Below, piece after piece: positions 17,211 to 24,568 of a stretch of DNA of 64,000 nucleotides. Each line of letters starts with the position of its first letter. Positions within the stretch are counted from its first letter, which is position 1. Origin of the DNA: Paenibacillus tritici (GTDB lineage: Bacteria; Bacillota; Bacilli; Paenibacillales; Paenibacillaceae); contig NZ_JABMKX010000011.1 in NCBI RefSeq assembly GCF_013204885.1, positions 248,001-312,000 on the forward strand. Reading direction: 5' to 3'. The notes beneath the pieces are model-generated. The model was not told the DNA's origin, did no database searches, and was given only the letters and a program-made list of their open reading frames with translations. The translations under genes were made by a program, and so were the position numbers.

Positions 17211-17762
17211 ATGGCTATTTATGATTTTCAAGTAAACACGATCAGTGGTAAGACCATTGAATTGTCAATATACCTCGGAAAAGTACTCCTTATTGTTAAC
17301 ACTGCCAGCATGTGTAGTTATTCTCGCCAGTTCTCTGATCTTCAGAAGCTTTATGAAAGACACAGTAAACAGGGATTTGAAATACTCGGTTTTCCTTGTA
17401 ACCAGTTCAATGAGAAAGAGCCCAGGAACAACTCAGAAGTGCAGGAATACTATAAAAGCAACTTTGGAGTGACGTTTCCGCTATTTGAGAAAGTGGAGGT
17501 TAGAGGTCAGACTGCTCATCCATTATTTAAATTTTTAACGAAGCAAGCACCATTTCAAGGCTTCGATACCCGGACTTCGAACGGTGAAAGGATGCAGAAT
17601 TTCCTGCAAGAAAAGTATCCTGACCTACACGCTGGGGATGGGGTCAAATGGAATTTCACAAAGTTTTTGATTGATCGGAACGGACAAGTACATAATAGAT
17701 ACGAAACAACCACGGAACCATTTGATATACAGCCTGCAATTGAAAGACTGCTTTTAAAGTAA
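17211..17762 (+). CDS. glutathione peroxidase-family thiol peroxidase (BsaA-like)
   Basis: 183 residues, slightly longer than the usual 160. The thioredoxin-like fold has the catalytic Cys in NTASMCSYSRQF, followed by ILGFPCNQFNEKEP (Gln and second Cys) and the conserved Trp-Asn in VKWNFTKFLIDRNG. Catalytic residue is Cys, not selenocysteine. It reduces hydroperoxides, probably with thioredoxin because Firmicutes generally lack glutathione. The usual KCGFTPQ motif reads MCSYSRQ here, a mild divergence. No signal peptide. Monocistronic, with a weak GGGGG ribosome site at about 17196-17200. Confidence 0.9.
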   Translation: MAIYDFQVNTISGKTIELSIYLGKVLLIVNTASMCSYSRQFSDLQKLYERHSKQGFEILGFPCNQFNEKEPRNNSEVQEYYKSNFGVTFPLFEKVEVRGQTAHPLFKFLTKQAPFQGFDTRTSNGERMQNFLQEKYPDLHAGDGVKWNFTKFLIDRNGQVHNRYETTTEPFDIQPAIERLLLK

Positions 17763-17885
17763 TTGAATTGTTTCGGTCATTAAGTTAATGGGCAGGTTAG
17801 TTGAACAAAATCAGTGGATTTATGTCGCATTTGTTGCATATAGCGCACTAAGGGAGGGATAGTACGGTGAGAAAACTCAGCTTAT

Positions 17886-17962
17886 CGCGGCAGCTCTGAA
17901 CTAAACTTAAAACCAAAGTCATAGACTGCCGCTGTTATTTTTAAACTAACGTTTCCCGTTAG
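17886..17962 (+). repeat. structured repeat of about 75 nt, upstream copy of an inverted pair flanking the GNAT gene
   Basis: GCGGCAG...CTGCCGC form a stem, followed by TGTTATTTTTAAA and a small hairpin CTAACG-TTTCC-CGTTAG. A second copy lies in the opposite orientation at 18650-18722: shared blocks are AAAGTCaTAGACTGcCGCTGTT (lower case differs) and AACTxACGTTTxCCGTTAG. The surrounding gap 17763-18047 otherwise shows nothing coding. Confidence 0.6.
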
Positions 17963-18047
17963 CCATACATGCAGGACTTGCGCTGCATCACAGATGATAG
18001 AAGTTATTGAGTTCTTCCATGGGAGTTTAACGCAAAATGGTTATTCA

Positions 18048-18491
18048 TTAGTCAAGTTTAATAAACTTATCAAAGCAGTATGAATCTTTGTCATAGCCAT
18101 TTTGTTCATAAAAAGCATGAGCCTCGGTTCTCTTCATCCCGGTGCATAGAATTATGCTGGATATTCCGTAATCTTTCGCATAATTTTCAGTGTATCTTAG
18201 CAGTTTAGTGCCTATCTTGTGTCGCCTGAAATCATTATGTACAGCAAGTCCGGTTATATGCAGATAATCATTCGCAGACCCTACAGCTAATGAATGAACG
18301 CTAGATATAAAACCAACAACATGGTTCTCAAGTAACGCTACAAACGTTTTGTAATTGCCTGCCTTTCTCATCTGTTCCATCTTAACGCGAAAGTTCTCAT
18401 CCGTAACAGTATGAACGCCAAGTACATTGTTCCATAAGAAAACAACTTCAGTATAATCGTTTGCTATAATTTCTCGTATCTTAATTTCCAT
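18048..18491 (-). CDS. GNAT-family N-acetyltransferase
   Basis: 147 residues with the GNAT fold. Acetyl-CoA binding is shown by LHITGLAVHNDFRRHKIGTKLLRYTENYA (the R-x-x-x-G motif reads RRHKIGT), followed by a C-terminal HAFYEQNGYDKDSYCF, typical of small-molecule or amino-group acetyltransferases. The substrate is unknown. The gene is isolated and is flanked by two inverted copies of a 75-nt repeat, so it may have moved or been rearranged as a cassette. A GGGGG-type site precedes the ATG. Confidence 0.85.
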   Translation of the reverse strand: MEIKIREIIANDYTEVVFLWNNVLGVHTVTDENFRVKMEQMRKAGNYKTFVALLENHVVGFISSVHSLAVGSANDYLHITGLAVHNDFRRHKIGTKLLRYTENYAKDYGISSIILCTGMKRTEAHAFYEQNGYDKDSYCFDKFIKLD

Positions 18492-18649
18492 ACCCTGCCC
18501 CCGTTATTAAAATATTCTCAATAAAGTATTCGTCAATTAAATGAAGCAATCCTTCCTGTGAGCTTAATGAAGTTTTTTCATCGAGAGTCATAGTGATTGA
18601 TGCGCAGTACGAAGATATTCTGTAATAAAAAGAAAGCGTGCTTATTCAA

Positions 18650-18730
18650 CTAACGGAAAACGTCAGTTGAACGACAACAGCGACAGTCTAAGACTTTATT
18701 TTTCAAGTCTTGTTCTGTCGCTGCTTTTTT
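18650..18730 (-). repeat. structured repeat of about 75 nt, downstream inverted copy, ending in a terminator-like hairpin
   Basis: This is the inverted counterpart of 17886-17962. On the plus strand AGCGACAG pairs with CTGTCGCT, and inside it AAGACTT pairs with AAGTCTT; TTTTTT follows at 18725-18730, so it could also terminate plus-strand transcription. The other end holds CAACTAACG/CGTCAGTTG. It lies in the 580-nt gene-free stretch 18492-19070. Confidence 0.6.
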
Positions 18731-18789
18731 AAACGGGCCATGGCTTGCTAAGGGTCTGTAATTCACTGATGACAGAGCTTGCAGCAGGC

Positions 18790-18977
18790 TTAATTGCACT
18801 TCGTACAGCTAAAACGTCTGATTTCAAACCAATTATTCGTTTAGATGTATTTCGTACATTTAAAACTCCATTTTCTCCTGGTTCTCACCCCTTTGGGCTG
18901 ATTTAGTTGTACAGACTACAGGTATACGATGCTCGTATGCCTTTTCGGTGTTTTTAATTGTACATTCTACAGTTATC
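18790..18977. repeat. four diverged copies of a TTAxTTGTACxTTCTACA unit
   Basis: Units begin at about 18790 (TTAATTGCACTTCGTACAGC), 18841 (TTAGATGTATTTCGTACATT), 18903 (TTAGTTGTACAGACTACAGG) and 18954 (TTAATTGTACATTCTACAGT), spaced 51-62 nt apart. Spacers are unrelated. No ORF of substance overlaps them. Their role is unknown; together with the previous repeat they account for most of the stretch 18492-19070. Confidence 0.5.
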
Positions 18978-19070
18978 ATTGAGTCCCTTTGCCGATTGAT
19001 CTAGTTTCGTTTCACGGAATCTCTGAGGGTCTGACTCTATTTACAGATTCAATCTGATACCGTAATAGCC

Positions 19071-20648
19071 TTAAAAGCCTGCTTCCGTTCCCTGTATAAG
19101 CACCTCTACTAGCGCTTTAAGTGAATAATCAGAGGTGGAGCATAACAGAATGCTTCCGGCATTCTGCGGCAGGTACGCATCGTCATACGGGTTGCGAAGC
19201 ACAAGGTTCAGCAGCGGTCCGGCGGCTGCGAGCTGACGGGCAAGCTGGAGCTGCCCGCTGAACAGATGGGCGTTCAGCGTTCCCTGAATCACTACGCGGC
19301 CGGCAGCCTGTGCACACAAGGCCGCGATTTCAGCGGCTTCGGGCTTCATGCTGCAGTATTGCACCTGCACGGACAAGCCCACGGCTTCCAGCAGTGCGGC
19401 CAAACCGATGTCATTGCCGCCGGAGTTGTCGGCAATGGTAAGCTGCTCCTGCTGCGGCAAGATCAGCATATATTGGTGTGAGGCAGACAGCGGCAGCAGT
19501 TGCAGCGGATCGCGGCTGACCTTGACCGTTCTGCGTGCAAGCTGGAGAGCCGCCTCGTTCCAGCCCTCCCGTGGAATGGGCCGGGCCCCGGTCTGGTATT
19601 GCCGGAATTTCGTATACAGGTGTTGGATACGGATGACTGATTCGTCGATTCTGGATTCGTCAATTACGCCATCCAGAACGGCTTTGTGGATTCCGGCGAT
19701 CACCCGCTCCTGGTATTCCGGGGTATGGCACATCAGAATCATATCGTTACCGGCCAGCACGGCCAGTACGCCCACCTCATCCGGACTGAAATGCTTGCGG
19801 ATCGCTCCCATCTCAATATCATCCGTGCAGATGATACCCTCGAAGCCCAGCCTGCTGCGCAGTAAGTCTCCGGCAAAGAAGGGGCTCAGTGAAGCAGGCA
19901 GTCCTGCCGACTCGGGAATGTTAGGAAATACGAGATGTCCCATCATGATCGAATCAGCCCTGGCTTCTATGGCGGCTATGAAGGGAAGCAGCGGCCCGTT
20001 CAATAATTCCTCCATGGTCAGTCCGCATTCAGGAAGGACGACATGGGAATCGCCGCTGACCTGTCCGTGGCCGGGGAAATGCTTGGCCGTCACAGCCACC
20101 CCTGCCTCGTGCATCCCCTGAATATATGCCTTGCCGAAGGCAGCCACCGATTCAGGGACTTCGCCGAAGGAACGTACTCCGACGACCGGATTGTCAAGGT
20201 TCGTATTCACATCCAGCACCGGAGCCCAGTTCATCGGGATGCCCAGCGAGTGTAGCTGGCTGCCGATGATTTTTCCCTGGAGATAGGCGGTGTCTGGATC
20301 TTGGCTTAGTCCTGCCGCCCGGTTGCCGGGGATGTAGGGATAGAAGGATTTGAACTTGGAGAGCGTACCTCCCTCCTCATCAATCGAGACATAGTAAGGC
20401 TGCGGAAGGCCATAATCACCAGTAATCGACTGCACTTCCTCCATTAGCTCCAGCGTCTGCTTCTCATTCTTCACGTTATGGGGGAAAATCCCGATCCCTC
20501 CGAACCGGTTCCGGGACATCCGACCGCGGAATTCCGGCTCTGCTGCCTTGGAGGGGGTCCCGACTACACACATCAGGGATATTTTGTCCTCCAGACTCAT
20601 GTCTGCCGGTGCCGGATCTTGTAGCGGATTCACTTCGTTCTGCTGCAT
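19071..20648 (-). CDS. nagZ: beta-N-acetylhexosaminidase, glycoside hydrolase family 3 (NagZ-like)
   Basis: 525 residues: a GH3 TIM barrel (residues 20-340) plus a C-terminal extension resembling the second GH3 domain. The NagZ signature KHFPGHGQVSGDSHVVLP supplies the catalytic His-Asp dyad; the nucleophile Asp is in GIICTDDIEMGAI. YVSIDEEGGTLSKF matches the conserved DQEGG region. No signal peptide, so it works in the cytoplasm and releases GlcNAc from imported chitooligosaccharides or muropeptides. It is the last gene of the nag cluster, 30 nt after the GH20 gene, with GGAGG upstream. Context favours chitooligosaccharides over cell-wall recycling. Confidence 0.88.
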   Translation of the reverse strand: MQQNEVNPLQDPAPADMSLEDKISLMCVVGTPSKAAEPEFRGRMSRNRFGGIGIFPHNVKNEKQTLELMEEVQSITGDYGLPQPYYVSIDEEGGTLSKFKSFYPYIPGNRAAGLSQDPDTAYLQGKIIGSQLHSLGIPMNWAPVLDVNTNLDNPVVGVRSFGEVPESVAAFGKAYIQGMHEAGVAVTAKHFPGHGQVSGDSHVVLPECGLTMEELLNGPLLPFIAAIEARADSIMMGHLVFPNIPESAGLPASLSPFFAGDLLRSRLGFEGIICTDDIEMGAIRKHFSPDEVGVLAVLAGNDMILMCHTPEYQERVIAGIHKAVLDGVIDESRIDESVIRIQHLYTKFRQYQTGARPIPREGWNEAALQLARRTVKVSRDPLQLLPLSASHQYMLILPQQEQLTIADNSGGNDIGLAALLEAVGLSVQVQYCSMKPEAAEIAALCAQAAGRVVIQGTLNAHLFSGQLQLARQLAAAGPLLNLVLRNPYDDAYLPQNAGSILLCSTSDYSLKALVEVLIQGTEAGF

Positions 20649-20678
20649 AACTGCTCCATCCTCCTGTCGGTTTGTTTG

Positions 20679-22520
20679 CTAACCCTCGCTGTGGACAAGC
20701 CCCAGCTCCTGATAGAGCGTCCGCTCCAGATAATCGTGCAGATAGAACCGGGAATTCACGAAATGCTCGGCCATATCGCGGGGCTGATACTCCATAAGAG
20801 CCTTCAGCATCCGGGGCCGGGCAGCTTCCCGCCCGTTGTGGTTACGCGTGTAATTGTTCCGCAGCGAGCGCCATTCCGCGCTGTCGCCCGGGTACAGCTC
20901 CCAGCGGTAGACATACTTATGGATCGCCCTGGAGCGGTCTGTCGCCACCTCGAACTCATGCATGATCGCGATTAGCTCGGCGTAATCCTTATTCTTCTGT
21001 ACCTCATCCAGCAGCTTCCAGATGATATCGTAGTAATCCTCCAGCCGGTAATTGCCGAGCTGTGCATGACCAGCTTGGGGAGTAATCCCATGGAACAGCT
21101 CCAGGAAACGGTCAATGAAGGAGGAAGCATCGGCCCTCCGGTTCCAGGCCAGATCGGCATGCAGCAGCATCGGGTACCAGGTCGTCTCGAAGACGCCGTA
21201 AGGAACGCCAAGGCTGAACGGACCGGTCCAGTTCGTAGCCACCATGCAGCTGATATTCAGCCGCTTGGCGGTCTCTGCCCACTGCAAGAGGTTGTCGGTC
21301 CGGTTGTCCAGAACCGGATAATTCTGATGCTCCGCCCAGTCGAAGCTGCGGACTGCCGGTGCACCCATCACCTTGATGCCGAGTGCCCTGAACTTATTCG
21401 TTAAGGCAGTAACCTCTGCTTCTATGTTGCGCCCGTTATAGATCCAGATCATCGCTGCACTGCGCGGATCAAGCTTCGCCAGCTCCTCCGGCGGGCACTT
21501 ATCCAGCATGTCATGCCAGAAGACGGGCTGTCTGCCCCGGCTTGCCGTGAATTCAATCAAGCGGTTCAGGAAGGAGATGAACGCACGCTCCCGCACGCCG
21601 CCGAATTGCTTCCGGCACGCTTCACATTCACACAGGCTGTACACCTCGTCACAGCCGAGATGGAGATAGTGCGACTCCGGATGAGCATCCATCATCTCGT
21701 CAAGCAGGCCGGTGATCAGGTCATAGGTCTCTGGATGTGAAGGGCAGATCTCCCCGGTCGATTCCTCGGTTTCCCGCAGATGCCTCCAGGCGTCATACCG
21801 CAGCACATACTCCAGGTGACCGAAGCTCTGCTGTAATGGAATAATCTCGATATAATGCTCATGGGCCGCAGTCTGGAGCGCTTCCAGCTGCTCCCGGCTA
21901 AGCGCGTGCTGTGGATGAGCGAATTCCCGGTGCGCCTTGAACGGGAATTTGTCCTCGTATTCAATGAGTACGGCGTTCGTCTTGAAGCGGGAGAATTCCG
22001 CCAAATAGTCCATTAGCCGTTCCGGCTTCGAGAACGTCTGGCGCAGATCGAAATTCATCACCCGCAGGGCGGTATCGGGCCAGTCTGTTATGGACACGGC
22101 AGGAATATCGCCGCCATACAGGCTCTGCAATTGCAGCAGCGTCTGCAAGCCGTAGTAGAGTCCGGGCGCATCCAGCGCGCGGATCACAGCCCCCCTTGCG
22201 CCCGCCTCCAGCAGGTACCCTTCCGCCTTGCCGTTCAGCACAGACAGGTCTGCCTCTTCAACAGCCTTGACTGGTGCTGTATCCCGCCCAATCTCTTCAG
22301 ATCCTGTCTGTTGCGGCAGGGTCTGTTGAATATGCAGCGAATAGCCCCGTCCTGATACAGCGCTGGTAACTTCCTGATCCGGGAATGCCCGCCGGCAATG
22401 CAGCTCCAGCCGGGGATCTTCCTGTTCCATTGTTAGATGAAGATGTACCCCTTCGCGGATCTGTAAAGGCTTCTCTTCTCTAATCCTCACCTGCTTCGGC
22501 TCGGGTATCAAGCTCAGCAT
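20679..22520 (-). CDS. glycoside hydrolase family 20 hexosaminidase
   Basis: 613 residues. An N-terminal GH20b domain (residues 1-150) precedes a TIM barrel with the GH20 hallmark Asp-Glu pair in YLHLGCDEVYSL (usually HxGGDE) and the substrate Trp residues in QPVFWHDML, MIWIYNG and NWTGPFSLG. These enzymes use substrate-assisted catalysis to remove terminal GlcNAc or GalNAc. No signal peptide, so it is intracellular and would share imported oligosaccharides with the GH3 enzyme. It lies 12 nt downstream of nagA in the same transcript. CxxC in CECEACRKQFG is common in this subfamily. Confidence 0.9.
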   Translation of the reverse strand: MLSLIPEPKQVRIREEKPLQIREGVHLHLTMEQEDPRLELHCRRAFPDQEVTSAVSGRGYSLHIQQTLPQQTGSEEIGRDTAPVKAVEEADLSVLNGKAEGYLLEAGARGAVIRALDAPGLYYGLQTLLQLQSLYGGDIPAVSITDWPDTALRVMNFDLRQTFSKPERLMDYLAEFSRFKTNAVLIEYEDKFPFKAHREFAHPQHALSREQLEALQTAAHEHYIEIIPLQQSFGHLEYVLRYDAWRHLRETEESTGEICPSHPETYDLITGLLDEMMDAHPESHYLHLGCDEVYSLCECEACRKQFGGVRERAFISFLNRLIEFTASRGRQPVFWHDMLDKCPPEELAKLDPRSAAMIWIYNGRNIEAEVTALTNKFRALGIKVMGAPAVRSFDWAEHQNYPVLDNRTDNLLQWAETAKRLNISCMVATNWTGPFSLGVPYGVFETTWYPMLLHADLAWNRRADASSFIDRFLELFHGITPQAGHAQLGNYRLEDYYDIIWKLLDEVQKNKDYAELIAIMHEFEVATDRSRAIHKYVYRWELYPGDSAEWRSLRNNYTRNHNGREAARPRMLKALMEYQPRDMAEHFVNSRFYLHDYLERTLYQELGLVHSEG

Positions 22521-22532
22521 CGCTCTCTCCTC

Positions 22533-23696
22533 CTAATCCTTATCGGCCGCGTGAATCTGGCCATTCTTCCATACCGCCTGAATATCCATGGCCCCGCCGT
22601 TCCTGCGGAAGCTGATCAGATCCGCAGGCGCACCGGCGGTAAGCCCTCCTGCCTGCGCAAGTCCCAGCAGCCGGGCCGGGTGAACCGAGGCGCAATCAAG
22701 GGCCTCCTCCAGCGGTGCCAATCCGGCTTCCGCCAGATAGGCTACCTGCTCGGCCAGCATCATGGCCGAGCCTGCCAGCAGCTGCGGATTGCCTGCCAGA
22801 TGCAGCCGCCCTTCTGCCGTCAGAACAACGTCTCCGCCGATATGCAGGCGGTAGGCGCCCGGCGCCATGCCGCTCAGCGATACGGCATCGCTGACCAGGA
22901 TCGCCCGGCTGCGCTTCATCCGCAGAATGACCTTCAGCAGTGAATCCGGCAGATGGCAGCCGTCCGCAATCATACAGCCGTACAGCTCATCGGCGGCCAA
23001 TTGCTCCCACAGATAGTGGGGATGCCGCGGAAGCGTAAGATGTGTGCCGTTGCCCAGATGAGTAGACATCACCGCGCCTGCGGCAACGGCTTCCCGGATC
23101 TGCTCCGGCGAAGCCGCCGTGTGTCCGATGGAGACCCGGACGCCGGAGGCGCTGCATCTGGAGATGAAGGCTGCGGCATCCGGCCATTCAGGGGACAACG
23201 TAATGATCCGGATCTGCCCTTCCGCCGCCTCCTGCCAGCGGCAGAAGGATTCCCAGTCCGGCGGGCAGATATGCTCCCTTGGATGGGCCCCGCGCGGTCC
23301 GTCCTCCGGTGACAGAAAGGGCCCCTCCAGATGAATCCCTGCAATCAGACCAGCGGCATTCGGCTGTGTCCGCATGGCTTCCGCAATGACGGACAACGCC
23401 TGGGCAAGTGCCTCTGCCCCGTTCGTAATCAGGGTCGGGCAATAAGCCGTGACTCCCCGCGCCAGCAGGCGGCGTGAGAGTTCAGATACCGTCTCCGGCC
23501 GCAGCGGCAGCGTGTTAAGATCCAAGCCCCAGCCACCGTTCACCTGTAAATCGACCAGACCCGGCGCCAGCCAGGGCCAGTCTAATGTGAGAGGATTCTC
23601 CTCCAGGGTAACGATCTTGGCAATGACGCCGTCGGTTATACTCACCTCAACCGGAAGGCCGCTTCTGTAATGTCGTCCGGCGATGACGCCGCTCAT
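22533..23696 (-). CDS. nagA: N-acetylglucosamine-6-phosphate deacetylase
   Basis: 387 residues from the ATG at 23696, which overlaps the nagB stop as ATGA; a longer frame to 23765 would run inside nagB. Amidohydrolase features: WLAPGLVDLQVNGGWG, metal-ligand Glu in GIHLEGPFLSP, His residues in SIGHTAA and STHLGNGTH, catalytic Asp in LVSDAVSLSG. It converts GlcNAc-6-P to GlcN-6-P and acetate in the cytoplasm. The usual THLFNAM motif reads THLGNGTH, a small deviation. Coupled translation with nagB gives matched amounts of both enzymes. Confidence 0.93.
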   Translation of the reverse strand: MSGVIAGRHYRSGLPVEVSITDGVIAKIVTLEENPLTLDWPWLAPGLVDLQVNGGWGLDLNTLPLRPETVSELSRRLLARGVTAYCPTLITNGAEALAQALSVIAEAMRTQPNAAGLIAGIHLEGPFLSPEDGPRGAHPREHICPPDWESFCRWQEAAEGQIRIITLSPEWPDAAAFISRCSASGVRVSIGHTAASPEQIREAVAAGAVMSTHLGNGTHLTLPRHPHYLWEQLAADELYGCMIADGCHLPDSLLKVILRMKRSRAILVSDAVSLSGMAPGAYRLHIGGDVVLTAEGRLHLAGNPQLLAGSAMMLAEQVAYLAEAGLAPLEEALDCASVHPARLLGLAQAGGLTAGAPADLISFRRNGGAMDIQAVWKNGQIHAADKD

Positions 23697-24469
23697 GAGC
23701 CGTAGGCATCCCGGTCGGTGAATAGCGTAATACCTGGATGTGTACGGAGAATGCTGGCCGGACACGCGGTGCTGACCGGATCATAGAGAGCCGCCTGAAG
23801 AGCGTCATGCTTGGCCTTGCCGGGAACCATGGCGAACAGATGGCGCCCTGCCATCAGGGCAGGCACCGTCAGGGTCAGCGCATGGGCGGGTACCTCCTCC
23901 AGGCTGGCGAAGCAGCCGTCGTTCACCTGCTGCTGGCGGCAGGCTTCGTCCAGCAGAACGCTTTTCACGGGATAGGGATCTGCAAAGTCCGCCACAGGCG
24001 GGTCATTGAACGCAATATGCCCGTTCTCCCCGATGCCGAGGCAGACGATATCAATAGGCGCTTCATTCAGCAGAGCCGCGTATCTCCGGCATTCCTCTTC
24101 GATATTGCCTGTTCTCCCAAGCAGCTCTATACGTCCCGGATTCACTCTGCGGAACAGCCGCTCCTGCAAGTAATTCCCGAAGCGCTGGGGAGCGTCAGCC
24201 GGCAGGCCGATATATTCATCCATATGAAAAGCACAGACACGGGACCAGTCGATCCCCTGCTCCTGCAGCAGCCCCTCATACAGCTCCTGCTGTGACGGGG
24301 CTGCTGCAAATATCATGCGGACCGGAGCTGAGAAATGCTCCTGCAAGTCTCTGATCCTCTGCCCGACCTGTCCGGCTGCCGCCGCACCCATGTGACTGCG
24401 GTGGTTATAGACCAGCACACGCATACGTTCCACCTGATGCTCCGCCGCCGGGTTAATAATGTCTGTCAT
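23693..24469 (-). CDS. nagB: glucosamine-6-phosphate deaminase
   Basis: 258 residues. Motifs of the NagB family: CAFHMDEYIGLP with the catalytic Asp, LGIGENGHIAFNDPP with the Glu-His pair, and the phosphate-binding ALTLTVPALMAGRHLFAMVPGKAK. It turns glucosamine-6-phosphate into fructose-6-phosphate and ammonia, feeding GlcNAc into glycolysis. It is the first of the four intracellular catabolic genes and lies about 100 nt after the GH18-like gene. No allosteric-site extension as in the E. coli enzyme is evident. Confidence 0.93.
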   Translation of the reverse strand: MTDIINPAAEHQVERMRVLVYNHRSHMGAAAAGQVGQRIRDLQEHFSAPVRMIFAAAPSQQELYEGLLQEQGIDWSRVCAFHMDEYIGLPADAPQRFGNYLQERLFRRVNPGRIELLGRTGNIEEECRRYAALLNEAPIDIVCLGIGENGHIAFNDPPVADFADPYPVKSVLLDEACRQQQVNDGCFASLEEVPAHALTLTVPALMAGRHLFAMVPGKAKHDALQAALYDPVSTACPASILRTHPGITLFTDRDAYGS

Positions 24470-24568
24470 GGTTATGCCCTCCGTCCTTATTGGGGCGAAG
24501 CTCTCGCCCCTGTCTGTTAAGCTAGCGTTGAAGCGCCAAGTCTACACCATATGGAGTAGCGTCATGGC

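Noticed and set aside
17945..17962. CTAACG...CGTTAG hairpin resembling integron attC ends
   Set aside because: No integrase or cassette array, and the inner R/L-box-like symmetry of attC sites is missing; it belongs to the 75-nt repeat.
18790..18977. Possible CRISPR array
   Set aside because: Units are strongly diverged and spacing varies; no cas genes in the window.
19348..20121. Plus-strand ORF of 257 codons
   Set aside because: Antisense to the GH3 gene; Ser/Pro-rich low-complexity translation typical of GC-rich shadows.
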